Assembly: GCF_016428975.1 (NCBI RefSeq)
Contig: NZ_JAELTT010000013.1
Location: forward strand, 23,705 to 87,704
Direction: 5' to 3'
From: Dyella sp. ASV21
Lineage (GTDB): Bacteria > Pseudomonadota > Gammaproteobacteria > Xanthomonadales > Rhodanobacteraceae
DNA: 64,000 bases
The notes beneath the pieces were generated by a model. That model was not told the origin of the DNA. It made no database searches and saw only the letters and a program-made list of their open reading frames with translations. This document shows positions 10,857-18,544 of this stretch, piece by piece. Position numbers and translations under genes: made by a program. Positions within the stretch are counted from its first letter, which is position 1; each line of letters opens with the position of its first letter.

Positions 10857-12738
10857 ACTCATCGGCGTTATCCATCCCCGCATGGCCGTGGTGCTTCACG
10901 ACCTGCTGATGGCGGCGGTTGCCTGGTGGGTAGCCAAGGCCCTGCGGTATGCGCTGATCGACAACGCGGGGATCAGTTTCCATCCGCTGGAGTTTCCGCT
11001 GGTGCTGCTGGTCCAGGGCGCGGTACTGAGCTGGACCGGGCTCTACAAGGGCGTGTGGCGCTTTGCCAGCCTGCCGGACTTGTGGAACATCCTGCGCGCG
11101 GCGGTATTGGGCGCGCTGGCCATTGCCGCGGCGCTGATGCTCTACAACCGCCTGGACGATGTGCCGCGTTCGGTGCTGCTGTTGTATCCGGTGGTGCTGT
11201 CCATTTTGCTGGGCACGCCGCGCCTGACCTATCGCTTTTGGAAAGACAGCCGCGTCGACCTGTTCCAGGCCAAGCCCCTGCAGCGCGTGCTGATCGTGGG
11301 CGCCGACCGGGCGGGTGAGGCACTTTCACGCGATCTACAGCGCGATAGCGGCTACACCGTGGTCGGCTTTGTCGACGACAAGGAAAGCCTGCGCGGCGCC
11401 AGCATCAATGGCCGGCCCGTGCTGGGTCGCATCGACCAAATTCCGGAGCTGTCGCGAGAAGTCGCCGCACAGATGCTGCTGATCGCCATGCCAGCGGCGA
11501 GCACGCCCGAGATGCGTCGCGTGGTCGAACTGTGCGATCGCAGCGGGCTGCCATACCGAACGGTGCCCAAGCTCGAAGATGTCGTTTCCGGGCGGGCGCA
11601 CTTCAACGAGATCAAGGAAGTCGCCATCGAAGACCTGCTCGGTCGCGACACGGTGGAGTTGGACTGGACAGCCATCCGCGTCACGCTCACCGGGCGCCGT
11701 GTGCTGGTAACGGGCGGTGGCGGCTCGATTGGCTCGGAACTGTGCCGCCAGGTGGCGCGCCTGGGCGCGCAATCGTTGTGCGTCGTCGACAACAGTGAGT
11801 TCAATCTCTACAAGATCTCGCAGGAGCTGCGCTCGGAATACCCCGAGTTGATCTACGACGCCGTGCTCGCCGACTGCGGCGATCCCGCCGCCATGCGCAA
11901 GCGCTTTGCCGAATACAAGCCGCAGGTAGTTTTCCATGCGGCGGCCTACAAGCACGTGCCGATGCTGCAGGGGCAGCTGCGCGCGGCGTTCCGCAACAAT
12001 GTGCTCGCCACGCGCAACGTGGCCGACCTGGCCGATCGCCATGACGTGGAATGCTTCGTGCTCATTTCCACCGACAAGGCGGTCAACCCCACCAGTGTCA
12101 TGGGTGCCTGCAAGCGCATGGCCGAGATCTGGTGCCAGAACCTCAACGCGCATTCGCAGACCCACTTCATCACCGTGCGGTTTGGCAACGTGCTCGACTC
12201 GGCGGGCTCCGTCGTGCCGCTGTTCCGTCAGCAGATCCGCAACGGCGGCCCGGTTACCATTACGCACCCGGAAATCTCGCGCTATTTCATGACCATTCCG
12301 GAGGCTTGCCAGTTGATCCTGCAGGCCGCGAGTTTGGGCAAGGGGGGCGAGATCTTTGCGCTGGACATGGGCGAGCCGATCAAGATCCGCGACCTGGCCG
12401 AACAAATGATCCGTCTGGCCGGGCGTAAGCCAGGCACGGAGATTCCCATTATCTATACGGGCTTGCGTTCGGGTGAAAAGCTGTTTGAAGAACTGTTCCA
12501 TCCGCTCGAGAACTACAGCGAGACCACGCACGCGAAGATCTTCCTCGCGCAGTATCGGCCGGTGAAATGGGATCATCTCAATGCTCAGATGGCCAAGGCC
12601 GCCGATGCCGTGGTTGTGTATGACGACGAAGTGCTGCGCCAGTGCGTATCCAACCTGTTGCCGTCGTTCCGCTGGAGCGAAGCGCCGCAACCGGACAACG
12701 TGGTGGCGTTGCGTCGCAATGAATCAGGAGATAAGTAA
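10843..12738 (+). CDS. Nucleotide-sugar 4,6-dehydratase, WbpM/CapD type
   Basis: A 631-residue membrane enzyme. Four hydrophobic N-terminal segments (about residues 10-125) are followed by a CoA-binding-like Rossmann domain (RVLIVGADRAGEAL) and an SDR catalytic domain with GGGGSIGSEL. The active-site region STDKAVNPTSVMGACKRMAE has methionine in place of the usual tyrosine, the Ser-Met-Lys arrangement of the WbpM group. Family members convert UDP-GlcNAc to the 4-keto-6-deoxy sugar for O-antigen. It overlaps the upstream transferase and its stop abuts the galU start. Confidence 0.92.
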   Translation: MSLRKLIGVIHPRMAVVLHDLLMAAVAWWVAKALRYALIDNAGISFHPLEFPLVLLVQGAVLSWTGLYKGVWRFASLPDLWNILRAAVLGALAIAAALMLYNRLDDVPRSVLLLYPVVLSILLGTPRLTYRFWKDSRVDLFQAKPLQRVLIVGADRAGEALSRDLQRDSGYTVVGFVDDKESLRGASINGRPVLGRIDQIPELSREVAAQMLLIAMPAASTPEMRRVVELCDRSGLPYRTVPKLEDVVSGRAHFNEIKEVAIEDLLGRDTVELDWTAIRVTLTGRRVLVTGGGGSIGSELCRQVARLGAQSLCVVDNSEFNLYKISQELRSEYPELIYDAVLADCGDPAAMRKRFAEYKPQVVFHAAAYKHVPMLQGQLRAAFRNNVLATRNVADLADRHDVECFVLISTDKAVNPTSVMGACKRMAEIWCQNLNAHSQTHFITVRFGNVLDSAGSVVPLFRQQIRNGGPVTITHPEISRYFMTIPEACQLILQAASLGKGGEIFALDMGEPIKIRDLAEQMIRLAGRKPGTEIPIIYTGLRSGEKLFEELFHPLENYSETTHAKIFLAQYRPVKWDHLNAQMAKAADAVVVYDDEVLRQCVSNLLPSFRWSEAPQPDNVVALRRNESGDK

Positions 12739-13611
12739 GTGAGCCAGCCGTTGCGCAAAGTGGTTTTCCCGGTTGCGGGATTGGGTACACGCTTTCTTCC
12801 CGCCACCAAGGTGGTGGCCAAGGAGATGTTGCCGGTACTCGATCGCCCGCTGATCCAGTACGCCGTGGACGAGGCGGTGGATGCCGGTGCCGATACGCTG
12901 ATCTTTGTCACCAATCGTTACAAGCATGCCATTGCCGATTACTTCGACAAGGCCTATGAGCTGGAAGCCAAGCTTCTGGAGAAGGGCAAGGATGATTTGC
13001 TGGCGCTGGTGCAGGGCACGCTGCCCAGGCACGTGCGCGCCATCTTTGTCACGCAACCCGAGGCGCTGGGTCTGGGGCATGCGGTGCTTTGCGCCAAGGC
13101 GGTAGTGGGTAACGAGCCGTTTGGCGTGGTTCTGCCGGACGACCTGATCTGGAACAAGGGCAAGGGCGCATTGCGCCAGATGGCGGAGCTGGCCCAGGCG
13201 CAGCATGCGGGCGTTATCGCCGTGGAAGAGGTGCCGCCCAGCGATACCGACAAGTACGGCATCGTCGACGCCACGCCGATCGATGAGCGCAGCGCACAGA
13301 TTCACCATATGGTGGAAAAACCCAAGCCTGCCGACGCGCCGTCCAATCTGGCCGTGGTGGGGCGCTACGTGCTGCCGGGGCGCATCTTCGAACTGCTGGA
13401 GTCCACCACGCCGGGCGCTGGCGGCGAGATCCAGCTTACCGACGCCATCGATGCGCTGCTCAAGGAGCAGGGCAAGATGCTGGCCTATCGCTTCGAAGGC
13501 ACGCGCTTCGATTGCGGCAACAAGGCCGGCCTGGTTCGGGCCACCATACACATGGCCCTGCAGGACCCCAAGTTGGTGCCGGTAGTGCACGAGTTGATGG
13601 CTAGCCTGTAA
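12739..13611 (+). CDS. galU: UTP-glucose-1-phosphate uridylyltransferase
   Basis: A 290-residue nucleotidyltransferase that makes UDP-glucose. The N-terminal signature VFPVAGLGTRFLPATK and the following VVAKEMLPV form the nucleotide-binding loop; VEKPKPADAPSNLAVVGRYV and GGEIQLTDAI are typical. The start is GTG at 12739, immediately after the upstream TAA, with AGGAG 8 bases ahead. UDP-glucose feeds LPS core and exopolysaccharide synthesis, fitting the neighbouring glycan genes. Confidence 0.96.
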   Translation: MSQPLRKVVFPVAGLGTRFLPATKVVAKEMLPVLDRPLIQYAVDEAVDAGADTLIFVTNRYKHAIADYFDKAYELEAKLLEKGKDDLLALVQGTLPRHVRAIFVTQPEALGLGHAVLCAKAVVGNEPFGVVLPDDLIWNKGKGALRQMAELAQAQHAGVIAVEEVPPSDTDKYGIVDATPIDERSAQIHHMVEKPKPADAPSNLAVVGRYVLPGRIFELLESTTPGAGGEIQLTDAIDALLKEQGKMLAYRFEGTRFDCGNKAGLVRATIHMALQDPKLVPVVHELMASL

Positions 13612-13638
13612 ATCCGTACTCAACGCGATCAACGCTCT

Positions 13639-13665
13639 CCGCGCCGAGCCGAAGTGCCGGCGCGG
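13639..13665 (+). terminator. Hairpin downstream of galU
   Basis: CCGCGCC / GGCGCGG stem with a 13-nt loop, 27 bases after the galU stop. There is no T run, so termination is only possible. Confidence 0.35.
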
Positions 13666-13825
13666 GGAGGTATATGTGGTCGAACAAAAGGCCCGCGATC
13701 GCATCCGGTTCTTTTATCGCATGGCGTTCTTCTAAGGATGCGCCGATTTCGCTCGCCCTTCCCGCGAATGCGCGAATTGAGCGCCTTTGCTCAGCGTAAG
13801 GGCATCGAATATCCGTCATCGCATG

Positions 13826-13850
13826 AATGATGATGATCGATCACATCATT
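13826..13850. repeat. 12-bp-arm inverted repeat with one bulged base
   Basis: AATGATG-A-TGATC / GATCA-CATCATT: twelve paired bases per arm around a CG centre with one unpaired A. Symmetry suggests a protein-binding site, but it lies about 690 bp upstream of the adhesin start and its role is unknown. Confidence 0.55.
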
Positions 13851-14535
13851 CTTGGCCCTTCCCGTATTTGCTGAAAGCAGTCCGCGCATTCGCGGGGCCG
13901 CTTGGCGCTGATCTGTCATCGCGCCTCTTTCCCATCAGTGCCGTTTCAAGGCATGCGCCAAGCTGCTTCTCTCGGCTTGCGCAGGGCGTGCGTGCGCAAT
14001 GCGGGCCTGGTGTCACGTGTGGCTGGCTGGCGCCGCATCACGGCGCGTGCCTAGCACAGCTCTTGATGCGGTACTGAGGATCGTCCGAGGATTAAATGGG
14101 AATCGGCTGAAACCTACATCGCCGCTTGTGTGGTTGGCCGATAATTCTCGAGTCACTGAGGCGGCGCGTTCTGCGTGGGCATGATGGTGAGGGTGCCTGT
14201 AGGCAGCTCGCCCCGAATCACGTGCCTGGCTAAGGATGTCCAGCGACGCCTGGATGGTCGGATAAGAACGTCGTGCGTCCACAGGTGGTGCTAATCCATG
14301 TTCATAGAGCGCAGCCAGGCGCGCTGCAGGGCCTCGCTTGCTTATGTCCCAGCCCTGCGCTAGCGGAAATAGGACTGCCCCAGGTGCCATCGCTAACGAT
14401 GCGTGCAAGGCCCACCGGTGTCGTTCGCATTGCGGCTGCCCATGCGGGACGCCCGCATCGCAGTGTCACTGGATAGCTGCACGTTTCTTGACTCGGCGCC
14501 CTTACGGACTGAATTGATCATAGAAGGCGAATGTT

Positions 14536-15558
14536 ATGTACCCTTGTTTGAGGTGGTTGGTTGGCTTGCTGGTGTTCATCGGTGCGATGGGCGAGGCTGC
14601 CGCCGCTTGCACCTTCAGCTCGCTCTCCGATGGCTCGTCGTATTACAAGGCGACGCTTGCTGGCATAAGCCCTCCCGCTTTCGATCCGGCGGCATATGCG
14701 GTGGGGCAAACTATCTATAAGGGCACGGGCGCCGTGACCATCCTGAATGGCCTGAGCAATGGTGCGGCGTATGTCTCCTGCTCGCCAACGGCCAGCTATT
14801 GGGTAGCAGGTGTCGGTACACCAGACGCCAATGCTGTTTACCCTACCTCGGTGCAAGGCGTCGGTTTGCGCATGGTGCATAGTGACAAGACCGTGCCGTA
14901 CCAAACGTCCATTTATATTGGACCGAACGACACCGTCGCGTTTTATTCGGGCTTTACCATGCAAGTGGAGTTTGTGAAAACCGGCACCATTCCAGAGGCC
15001 GGCGGTACGCTGTCGGGCGCGTTCCTCGCTTATCGCGCTGGCGGCGTGTCAGGTCAAACGTTGATGGAGTTCAGCTGGGCATTGCCGGTAGTCGTCAAGC
15101 CGCAGATTCCCACGTGCGTGGTCAAAACCACCGATATTCGAGTGAGCCTGGGTAGTGTTGCGGCCGGGACAGTGTTCAAGGGGGTGGGTTCGGTATCGCC
15201 GACCGTCAGTGACCAGATCACCTTGACCTGCTCGGGCGGTTTCGCGGCGTCGAGTACCAACGCATCCCTCACGTTCACCGACGCAACCAAACCGAGCAAT
15301 GTCTCCAATACCTTGACGCTTACCTCCGCGTCGACCGCCAAAGGCATCGGCATCCAAGTGTTGTCCGGTGGCATCGTGCGCAGCTATGGCCCGGACTCCA
15401 AGGTGGCGGGCAACACCAACCAGTGGCTGGCTGGCAACATCGCGCAGGGCAAAAGTTCGTTCACTATCCCGCTGCAGTTCCGCTATATCCAAACGGCGTC
15501 GTCGGTCACGGCGGGCAGTGCCAACGGAAACATGACCTTCACCATGAGCTACCAGTAA
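14536..15558 (+). CDS. Fimbrial tip adhesin-like protein (two-domain chaperone-usher subunit)
   Basis: A 340-residue secreted protein with a signal peptide (LRWLVGLLVFIGAMGEAAAA, then CTF). An N-terminal domain of about 160 residues of unknown binding specificity comes first. From about residue 190 a pilin domain follows with two cysteines (PTCVVKTTD and LTCSGGF) and a C-terminus FTMSYQ with the penultimate tyrosine recognised by fimbrial chaperones. This two-domain layout is that of a tip adhesin. AAGGCGA precedes the ATG. It lies first in the cluster, 608 bp before the first pilin. The ligand cannot be deduced. Confidence 0.75.
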   Translation: MYPCLRWLVGLLVFIGAMGEAAAACTFSSLSDGSSYYKATLAGISPPAFDPAAYAVGQTIYKGTGAVTILNGLSNGAAYVSCSPTASYWVAGVGTPDANAVYPTSVQGVGLRMVHSDKTVPYQTSIYIGPNDTVAFYSGFTMQVEFVKTGTIPEAGGTLSGAFLAYRAGGVSGQTLMEFSWALPVVVKPQIPTCVVKTTDIRVSLGSVAAGTVFKGVGSVSPTVSDQITLTCSGGFAASSTNASLTFTDATKPSNVSNTLTLTSASTAKGIGIQVLSGGIVRSYGPDSKVAGNTNQWLAGNIAQGKSSFTIPLQFRYIQTASSVTAGSANGNMTFTMSYQ

Positions 15559-15575
15559 AGCTTGCGGCCGATTCA

Positions 15576-15623
15576 GCCCCTCCCTTGGAGCCTCCTCTCC
15601 ATCAAGGCGGCGAGGGGAGGGGC
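15576..15623 (+). terminator. GC-rich inverted repeat after the adhesin gene
   Basis: GCCCCTCCC / GGGAGGGGC 9-bp arms with a 30-nt loop, starting 18 bases after the adhesin stop. The tail GATAGTTTG is only weakly T-rich. It probably acts as a terminator or mRNA 3-prime stabiliser. Confidence 0.5.
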
Positions 15624-16049
15624 GATAGTTTGAGTCGGCCATGCATCCGGCAGGGGCGGGTGGAATCACGGCGAAGCCGTTGCATCGGTCGTAAGAGCAT
15701 CTCCCTCACGAAAGGACATGCCCCCTGGCATTCGCAGGGTTGGTGCCGTGCGGCCTTTCTCAAGATATCGCGCCCCGCTTCCACGCGATGCAGTTGAATG
15801 CTTGCCTGGAGCATGTCGCTGTTCGCCTCCGTGCGTTCAGCGGTCTGCTGTTCGGTCTTGTCGTGCTTCACTGCGCTGATCCATGGATACGAGCTGCGGG
15901 GCGAAACACCGATCGCCGCTTCGTTGAAATGCGGGCAGCTCACCGACTCCCGTTCCGAATGTCTAAAAACCGGAACGACGTCACAGTTGGTGCGCTCATT
16001 CTATTAAGCATTTTCCTACATACCAGGCTTATCCCATTGTCAATAATGC

Positions 16050-16091
16050 CGCCGCGGTTAAAGCGGCGTTGATGCTGCCCGCATAACGGGC
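16050..16091 (+). promoter_or_regulatory. Paired hairpins in the leader of pilin 1
   Basis: CGCCGC-GGTTAAA-GCGGCG (16050-16068) and GCCCG-CATAA-CGGGC (16077-16091) lie in tandem about 75 bases before the pilin start. Their place in the leader suggests mRNA stabilisation or translational control, which is inference. Confidence 0.4.
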
Positions 16092-16166
16092 GGAGCTAAC
16101 CATGCTGGCGCTGGCCGCAACCTGGGCGTTCGCCTCTCCGTGTTTCAATTCAGGAACAGACAAATC

Positions 16167-16709
16167 ATGAAAAAGATTCTCCTCTCGGCAGCTACGGCTT
16201 CCGTTCTGGGCATCGCTGCGCTCGCCTCGTCCTCCGCATACGCGTACGACGGCCAGATCACCGTGACGGGTAGTGTTACGGCAGTCACCTGCACCATCAC
16301 GCTGGGTGGCGGCGCTACCGGCTCCGCGTCGGATATCAAGGTTGACCTGGTGGCTGTTTCGCAGGCGGCGCTCAAGTCTGGCCAGCGTGCGGGTGACAAG
16401 GCGTTCTCGATGACCGTCGGTGGCACGGGCCAGACCGGTTGCACCAATGGCGGCACGGCTTCCTTGAGCATGGACACCACCAACGTCAATGCCAGCGGCC
16501 GTATCAAGAACAGCGGCACCGCCACTGGCGTAGAGATCGAGTTTGCAGACGCTGGCGGCACCGCACTTGATCTGACCAAGCAGGGCCCGAAGGTCGTGAT
16601 CGCTGGCAACACCGCAGTCCTCAACTACGTCGCGCGCTACTACGCCACCGCCAACGCTGGCGCTGGTTCGGTCTTGGGTACGGTCAACTATTCGATCGCC
16701 TACAACTAA
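16167..16709 (+). CDS. Type 1-like fimbrial major subunit, copy 1
   Basis: A 180-residue pilin with a signal peptide MKKILLSAATASVLGIAALA cleaved near AYA-YDG. The mature protein begins YDGQITVTGSV (donor strand), has two cysteines for the pilin disulfide (AVTCTITLG and GQTGCTNGG), and ends VNYSIAYN with the penultimate tyrosine of the chaperone-binding strand. The start was moved from an upstream frame to the ATG at 16167, with AGGAACAGAC ahead. It is closely related to the next gene, a tandem duplication. Confidence 0.88.
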   Translation: MKKILLSAATASVLGIAALASSSAYAYDGQITVTGSVTAVTCTITLGGGATGSASDIKVDLVAVSQAALKSGQRAGDKAFSMTVGGTGQTGCTNGGTASLSMDTTNVNASGRIKNSGTATGVEIEFADAGGTALDLTKQGPKVVIAGNTAVLNYVARYYATANAGAGSVLGTVNYSIAYN

Positions 16710-17034
16710 GCCAAGTCTTTAGGCGCGCCAATCGTCGCGGGATTTCCCGGCTTGGTGCTCTCGGGGTCGCGCGAGACTCGCGCTATCCCGTGCTGGTCTA
16801 TTCCAATCGACTGGTAGCGGCGCAGGTTTCATCGTGAAAACGCATGAATGAAGAGCGCCGCTGCCATCGACGGGACAAATTAAGGAATCGTCCAATAGGA
16901 GATTCCTGATGACGAGGAATACTCGTCTTGCCGGGCGCTCGCGCCATGCGACGACCTGGTGCTCCCCTCGTGCGCGGAGTGGCCTGCTGCCACGCCTAGC
17001 ACGTACCGACTCGAACTCTTAGGAATACTTAATA
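16710..17034. other. 325-bp spacer between the two pilin genes with tandem hairpins
   Basis: No gene is seen. Two hairpins follow each other: AGGAATC-N11-GATTCCT (16883-16907) and GACGAG-GAATA-CTCGTC (16911-16927), about 110 bases before the second pilin. This repeats the layout in front of pilin 1. It may hold a separate promoter for the second pilin. Confidence 0.5.
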
Positions 17035-17589
17035 ATGAAGAAGATTCTCCTCTCCGCCGCCCTGGCCTCGATTGTGGGTTTTGCCGCCGTTGCACCGCAG
17101 TCGGCACAGGCTTATGACGGTAAGCTGACCATCAACGGCAAGATCAACGACTCCACCTGCGTGGTGACGCCGGGTAACGGCGCGTCGGGCACGGCTGGTG
17201 ACGTGACGGTGACCATGCCGGAAGTGCAGAAGGCTGCACTGGCCGCTAAGGACGCGGTTGCGGGCGAGCAGGCCTTCACCCTCACGATTGGTGGCCCGGG
17301 CCAGTCCGGCTGCACGAACGGCATGGTCGCCCAGATGACGTTCGACAAGACCAACGTCAATGCCGCTGGCCGCCTGAACAACACCGGCAACGCCACGAAC
17401 GTTGACGTTGAGCTGGCCAATGCCGCCGGCGCCGCTGCCATCAACCTGCTGAACAATGCGCAGACCCCGCAGATCACCATCGCCAACAACACCGCGCAGC
17501 TGAACTACGTTGCACGCTACCACGCAACGGGCGTTGCCACCGTCGGTTCGGTGTCCGCCGTGGCGAACTACAGCGTCACCTACAACTAA
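17035..17589 (+). CDS. Type 1-like fimbrial major subunit, copy 2
   Basis: A 184-residue paralogue of the preceding pilin: signal peptide MKKILLSAALASIVGFAAVA cleaved near AQA-YDG, mature start YDGKLTINGKI, cysteines in DSTCVVTPG and GQSGCTNGM, C-terminus NYSVTYN. The ATG at 17035 follows TTAGGAATACTTAATA. A strong terminator after it (17612-17643) means it is likely transcribed far more than the chaperone and usher downstream, as expected for a major subunit. Confidence 0.88.
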   Translation: MKKILLSAALASIVGFAAVAPQSAQAYDGKLTINGKINDSTCVVTPGNGASGTAGDVTVTMPEVQKAALAAKDAVAGEQAFTLTIGGPGQSGCTNGMVAQMTFDKTNVNAAGRLNNTGNATNVDVELANAAGAAAINLLNNAQTPQITIANNTAQLNYVARYHATGVATVGSVSAVANYSVTYN

Positions 17590-17611
17590 GTCTACTCGGC
17601 TTGGTTTAGTT

Positions 17612-17643
17612 GGAGTGGTCGGTGTACCGGCCACTCCGTTTTC
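17612..17643 (+). terminator. Terminator/attenuator between pilin and chaperone
   Basis: GGAGTGG-T-CGG / CCG-G-CCACTCC stem (11 pairs including one wobble) with loop TGTA, then GTTTTC. It lies 22 bases after the pilin stop and 40 bases before the chaperone start. Confidence 0.8.
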
Positions 17644-17682
17644 CCCATTTCTTTGCTTTCCAATGCTCTGGACGTCGCTCCC

Positions 17683-18420
17683 ATGAAAGTCGCGATTCGA
17701 TCAAAAATAGCTGCTGCGTTACTTGGTTTTGCGTGGGCGGGCGGCGCAAGCGCCGGCGTACAGGTCATGGGTACCCGCTTCGTTTACAACGAAGGCCAGC
17801 AAGAGATCATGATCAAGCTGAGCAACGGCGACGATGCACCGCGTTTGGTGCAGGCATGGGTTGACGATGGGGATGCTACGGCGACAGCGAAAGACAGCAA
17901 GGCGCCCTTCATACTGAACCCACCCATGGCGCGCATGGATACCAATAAGGGCCAGACGCTGCGCCTGATGTACACCGGTGGACAATTGCCAGCCGACCGT
18001 GAGTCGGTGTTCTATCTCAACGTGCTCGAAGTACCGCCGCGTCCCAAAGCAGGCGCGGAGGGAGAGCAGCCAAACTATATTCAATTCGCCGTGCGCACGC
18101 GCCTGAAGATCTTCTATCGCCCCAAGGGGCTGCCTGGAAACGCAGCGTCGGCGGTGGGCGGCCTGCAGTGGCACCTGGTCGAGCGCGATGCCGACCGTGT
18201 GGTGGTGGAATGCCGCAATCCTACGGCGTTCAATGTGTCCTTCAATAAGATCGTCATGAAGGGCTCAAAGCCTTCGGATGAATTTACCGGCGGCGGCATG
18301 TGTCCGGCCAAGGGTAGCGAGCGCTTTACGGTCGCGCCGGGAACGTCCGATGAGATGGATCTAGGTGTCATCAATGATTACGGCGGTTCGGAGGCGAAGA
18401 GCGCGCCCGTAACGCACTAG
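17683..18420 (+). CDS. Periplasmic fimbrial chaperone (PapD family)
   Basis: A 245-residue protein with signal peptide MKVAIRSKIAAALLGFAWAG cleaved near ASA-GVQ. Two immunoglobulin-like domains follow. The conserved arginine (GTRFVYN) and lysine (RLKIFYRPKG) that anchor the subunit C-terminus are present, as is the domain-1 signature YLNVLEVPP. It folds subunits by donor-strand complementation and delivers them to the usher encoded next. The start at 17683 gives a proper signal peptide. Confidence 0.93.
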   Translation: MKVAIRSKIAAALLGFAWAGGASAGVQVMGTRFVYNEGQQEIMIKLSNGDDAPRLVQAWVDDGDATATAKDSKAPFILNPPMARMDTNKGQTLRLMYTGGQLPADRESVFYLNVLEVPPRPKAGAEGEQPNYIQFAVRTRLKIFYRPKGLPGNAASAVGGLQWHLVERDADRVVVECRNPTAFNVSFNKIVMKGSKPSDEFTGGGMCPAKGSERFTVAPGTSDEMDLGVINDYGGSEAKSAPVTH

Positions 18421-18432
18421 CTTTAAGTGCTG

Positions 18433-18452
18433 GCTGAGTACAACTCAGCTTT
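18433..18452 (+). terminator. Small hairpin between chaperone and usher
   Basis: GCTGAGT-ACA-ACTCAGC followed by TTT. It may only partly terminate, leaving usher expression dependent on read-through. Confidence 0.35.
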
Positions 18453-18544
18453 GCCCCGGTTTCTCGTTCGCACAAATGGATTGCCAGCTACCACGTGGCT
18501 GGCCGTCGTGAGCCGGCTTTGTCCTTTTTCTGGTATTTGATGTC

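Larger units (their letters stand above)
13612..14535. other. 924-bp region without a recognisable gene
   Basis: Six-frame reading gives only short frames without domains or plausible starts. It holds the galU hairpin, a small CCGCG-CATT-CGCGG stem at 13882-13895 and a bulged palindrome at 13826-13850. The part nearest the adhesin gene presumably carries its promoter. It may be a long regulatory leader or remnant sequence at the edge of an acquired fimbrial cluster. Confidence 0.5.
15559..16166. other. 608-bp spacer between adhesin and first pilin
   Basis: No gene is seen. It holds the inverted repeat at 15576-15623 and, just upstream of the pilin, two consecutive hairpins (16050-16091). The region 15960-16045 is more AT-rich than its surroundings and is the likely promoter of the pilin, but no clear -35/-10 pair stands out. 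Confidence 0.5.

Noticed and set aside
14090..14220. Slight resemblance to a cobalamin riboswitch (AAATGGGAATCGGCTGAAACC followed by GTCACTG)
   Set aside because: The remaining conserved boxes and pairing do not appear in order, and the downstream gene is a fimbrial adhesin, not a B12-related gene.
14013..14408. 131-codon minus-strand frame in the gene-free region
   Set aside because: Poly-His/Ala-rich composition, no ribosome-binding site and no recognisable domain.
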